A stretch of 11,736 nt of DNA from Candidatus Rokubacteria bacterium RIFCSPLOWO2_02_FULL_72_37 (GTDB lineage: Bacteria; Methylomirabilota; Methylomirabilia; Rokubacteriales; CSP1-6): the NCBI GenBank assembly GCA_001790315.1, contig MGCE01000188.1, positions 1 through 11,736 on the forward strand. The letters are read 5' to 3'. Numbering within the stretch: the first letter of the stretch is position 1; every line of letters begins with the position of its first letter. The translations under genes and the position numbers were made by a program. Positions 10,798 through 11,736 of this stretch are shown here, piece after piece. The notes beneath the pieces are model-generated. The model saw nothing but the letters and a program-made list of their open reading frames with translations, was not told where the DNA came from and did not search any database.

Positions 10798-11736
10798 ATG
10801 AGGCGACCCCTCAAGAAGCTCGTCTTTGTCGAGCCGAAGTCCACGCACCTCCACATCTACACGCGCGTCTGTATTCCTCGGCTCGGCTCGGTCCTCCTCG
10901 GCACGATCATGCGTGCCAAGGGCTACGACGTCCGGGTCTACATCGAGGACATCCAGGAGGTCGACCTGCAGGAGGCCCTCTCGGCTGACCTCGTGGCGAT
11001 CTCCGCCATCACCTCGACCGCGCCGCAGTCCTACCGGCTCGCCGACCGCGTCCGCGAGGCCGGGGGTCTCGCCGTCATCGGCGGCACCCACACGAGCTTC
11101 CTGCCCGAGGAGGGGCTCGAGCACGCCGACTTCGTGGTGCGTGGCGAGGGCGAATTCGCCTTCCCGGAGCTGGTGGACGCCATCCAGGCGGGCGAGGGGT
11201 TCGAGAAGATCCAGAACCTCTCCTACCTCCTCGACGGCCGCGCCGTGCACAACCAGGAGCGCCCGAAGATCCCGAACCTCGACGTGAACCCGATCGCCGA
11301 CTACCGGCTCATCGAGGGCTGGAAGCCGGGCGGGGTGGTCTCCATCGCGACGTCGCGCGGCTGCCCGTACTCGTGCACGTTCTGCTCCGTTCCGGGCATG
11401 TACGGGCACGCCTTCCGGACGCACTCGATCGGGCGGGTGCTCGAGGAGCTCGAGGTCCACAAGGGGAATCTCTACACGTTCTTCGCCGACGACATCTTCA
11501 CGGCGAACAAGAAGCGCGTGAAGGAGCTGCTCAACGGGATGATCACGCGCGGTCTCACGCCCCAGTGGGGCGCCCAGGTGCGCACGGAGACGGTGGACGA
11601 CCCGGAGCTGCTCCAGCTCATGCGCGACTCGAACTGCTTCAACGTGTACGTCGGATTCGAATCGATCAACCCGCGCACGCTCAAGCTGTTCAACAAGAAG
11701 CAGGACCTCGCGAAGATCGAGCGCTCGATCGAGCGG
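10798..11736 (+). CDS. B12-binding-domain radical SAM protein, 3' partial
   Basis: The frame is open from ATG 10798 to the right edge: 313 residues, C terminus missing. Residues about 7-140 look like a cobalamin-binding Rossmann domain: 'RLGSVLLGTIMRAKGYDVRVY', then 'DLVAISAITSTAPQSYRLAD', 'VIGGTHTSFLPEEGLEHADFVVRGEGE' (GGTH at 95-98, RGEGE at 115-119). The canonical DxHxxG cobalamin-ligand motif is absent, as in many class B relatives. The radical SAM core starts near 178 with 'SIATSRGCPYSCTFCS'; the [4Fe-4S] cysteines are 189, 193 and 196 (CxxxCxxC). 'YTFFADDIF' and 'NVYVGFESINPRTLKLFNKKQ' continue the TIM barrel. Relatives include BchE, hopanoid-modifying and other methylase/cyclase enzymes; the substrate cannot be assigned. 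It has its own promoter with an operator-like dyad, and GGAGGAG 9 nt upstream. Confidence 0.9.
   Translation, partial: MRRPLKKLVFVEPKSTHLHIYTRVCIPRLGSVLLGTIMRAKGYDVRVYIEDIQEVDLQEALSADLVAISAITSTAPQSYRLADRVREAGGLAVIGGTHTSFLPEEGLEHADFVVRGEGEFAFPELVDAIQAGEGFEKIQNLSYLLDGRAVHNQERPKIPNLDVNPIADYRLIEGWKPGGVVSIATSRGCPYSCTFCSVPGMYGHAFRTHSIGRVLEELEVHKGNLYTFFADDIFTANKKRVKELLNGMITRGLTPQWGAQVRTETVDDPELLQLMRDSNCFNVYVGFESINPRTLKLFNKKQDLAKIERSIER

Noticed and set aside
10617..10988. Plus-strand frame overlapping the start of the radical SAM gene
   Set aside because: It runs through the promoter and dyad and then out of frame over a clear B12/radical SAM coding sequence.

Overview
The window is a very GC-rich bacterial chromosome segment (about 70% G+C by eye, with G/C-ending codons and GTG starts). 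It is packed with housekeeping genes, all on the + strand except one tiny candidate ORF. Composition, gene content and the many 4-nt gene overlaps fit an uncultivated high-GC lineage such as Candidatus Rokubacteria/Methylomirabilota or a deltaproteobacterium-like group. This placement is an inference from style; no phylogenetic marker here settles it.

Layout. (1) 2-4740 is one translationally coupled block. It runs from a caspase-like protease with Ig-like domains (5' end outside the window), to a MerR-type HTH/TPR protein, purD, purE, and a TsaC/YrdC threonylcarbamoyl-AMP synthase. Each gene overlaps the next by 4 nt (GTGA or ATGA). (2) After a 70-nt gap, 4811-7976 holds a MobA-like nucleotidyltransferase, a rhodanese-less ThiI and a metallo-beta-lactamase/beta-CASP ribonuclease, again overlapping. 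(3) After a 69-nt gap with a good promoter, rpiB, glyA and nrdR follow (8046-10285). (4) 10286-10797 is a 512-nt intergenic region, the least ordinary part of the window. It has a hairpin after nrdR, three tandem 44-bp stem-loop repeats and two adjacent hairpins. It also has a minus-strand unit with promoter, Shine-Dalgarno site and a 13-codon lysine-rich ORF, and a plus-strand promoter whose spacer is filled by a perfect inverted repeat. (5) 10798 to the right edge is the start of a B12-binding-type radical SAM gene, cut by the window end.

Functional reading. purD, purE and glyA serve purine and one-carbon metabolism, and rpiB feeds ribose-5-phosphate toward PRPP. nrdR represses ribonucleotide reductase genes, so regions 1 and 3 lean toward nucleotide supply. 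tsaC, thiI and the beta-CASP nuclease act on tRNA or other RNA, and thiI also belongs to sulfur/thiamine chemistry. The caspase-like and MerR/TPR genes are not nucleotide genes, yet they are coupled to purD. No complete defence, CRISPR, prophage or insertion-sequence system is visible. The most novel candidates are the minus-strand micro-unit at about 10454-10623, the 44-bp repeats, and the operator-like dyad in front of the radical SAM gene.
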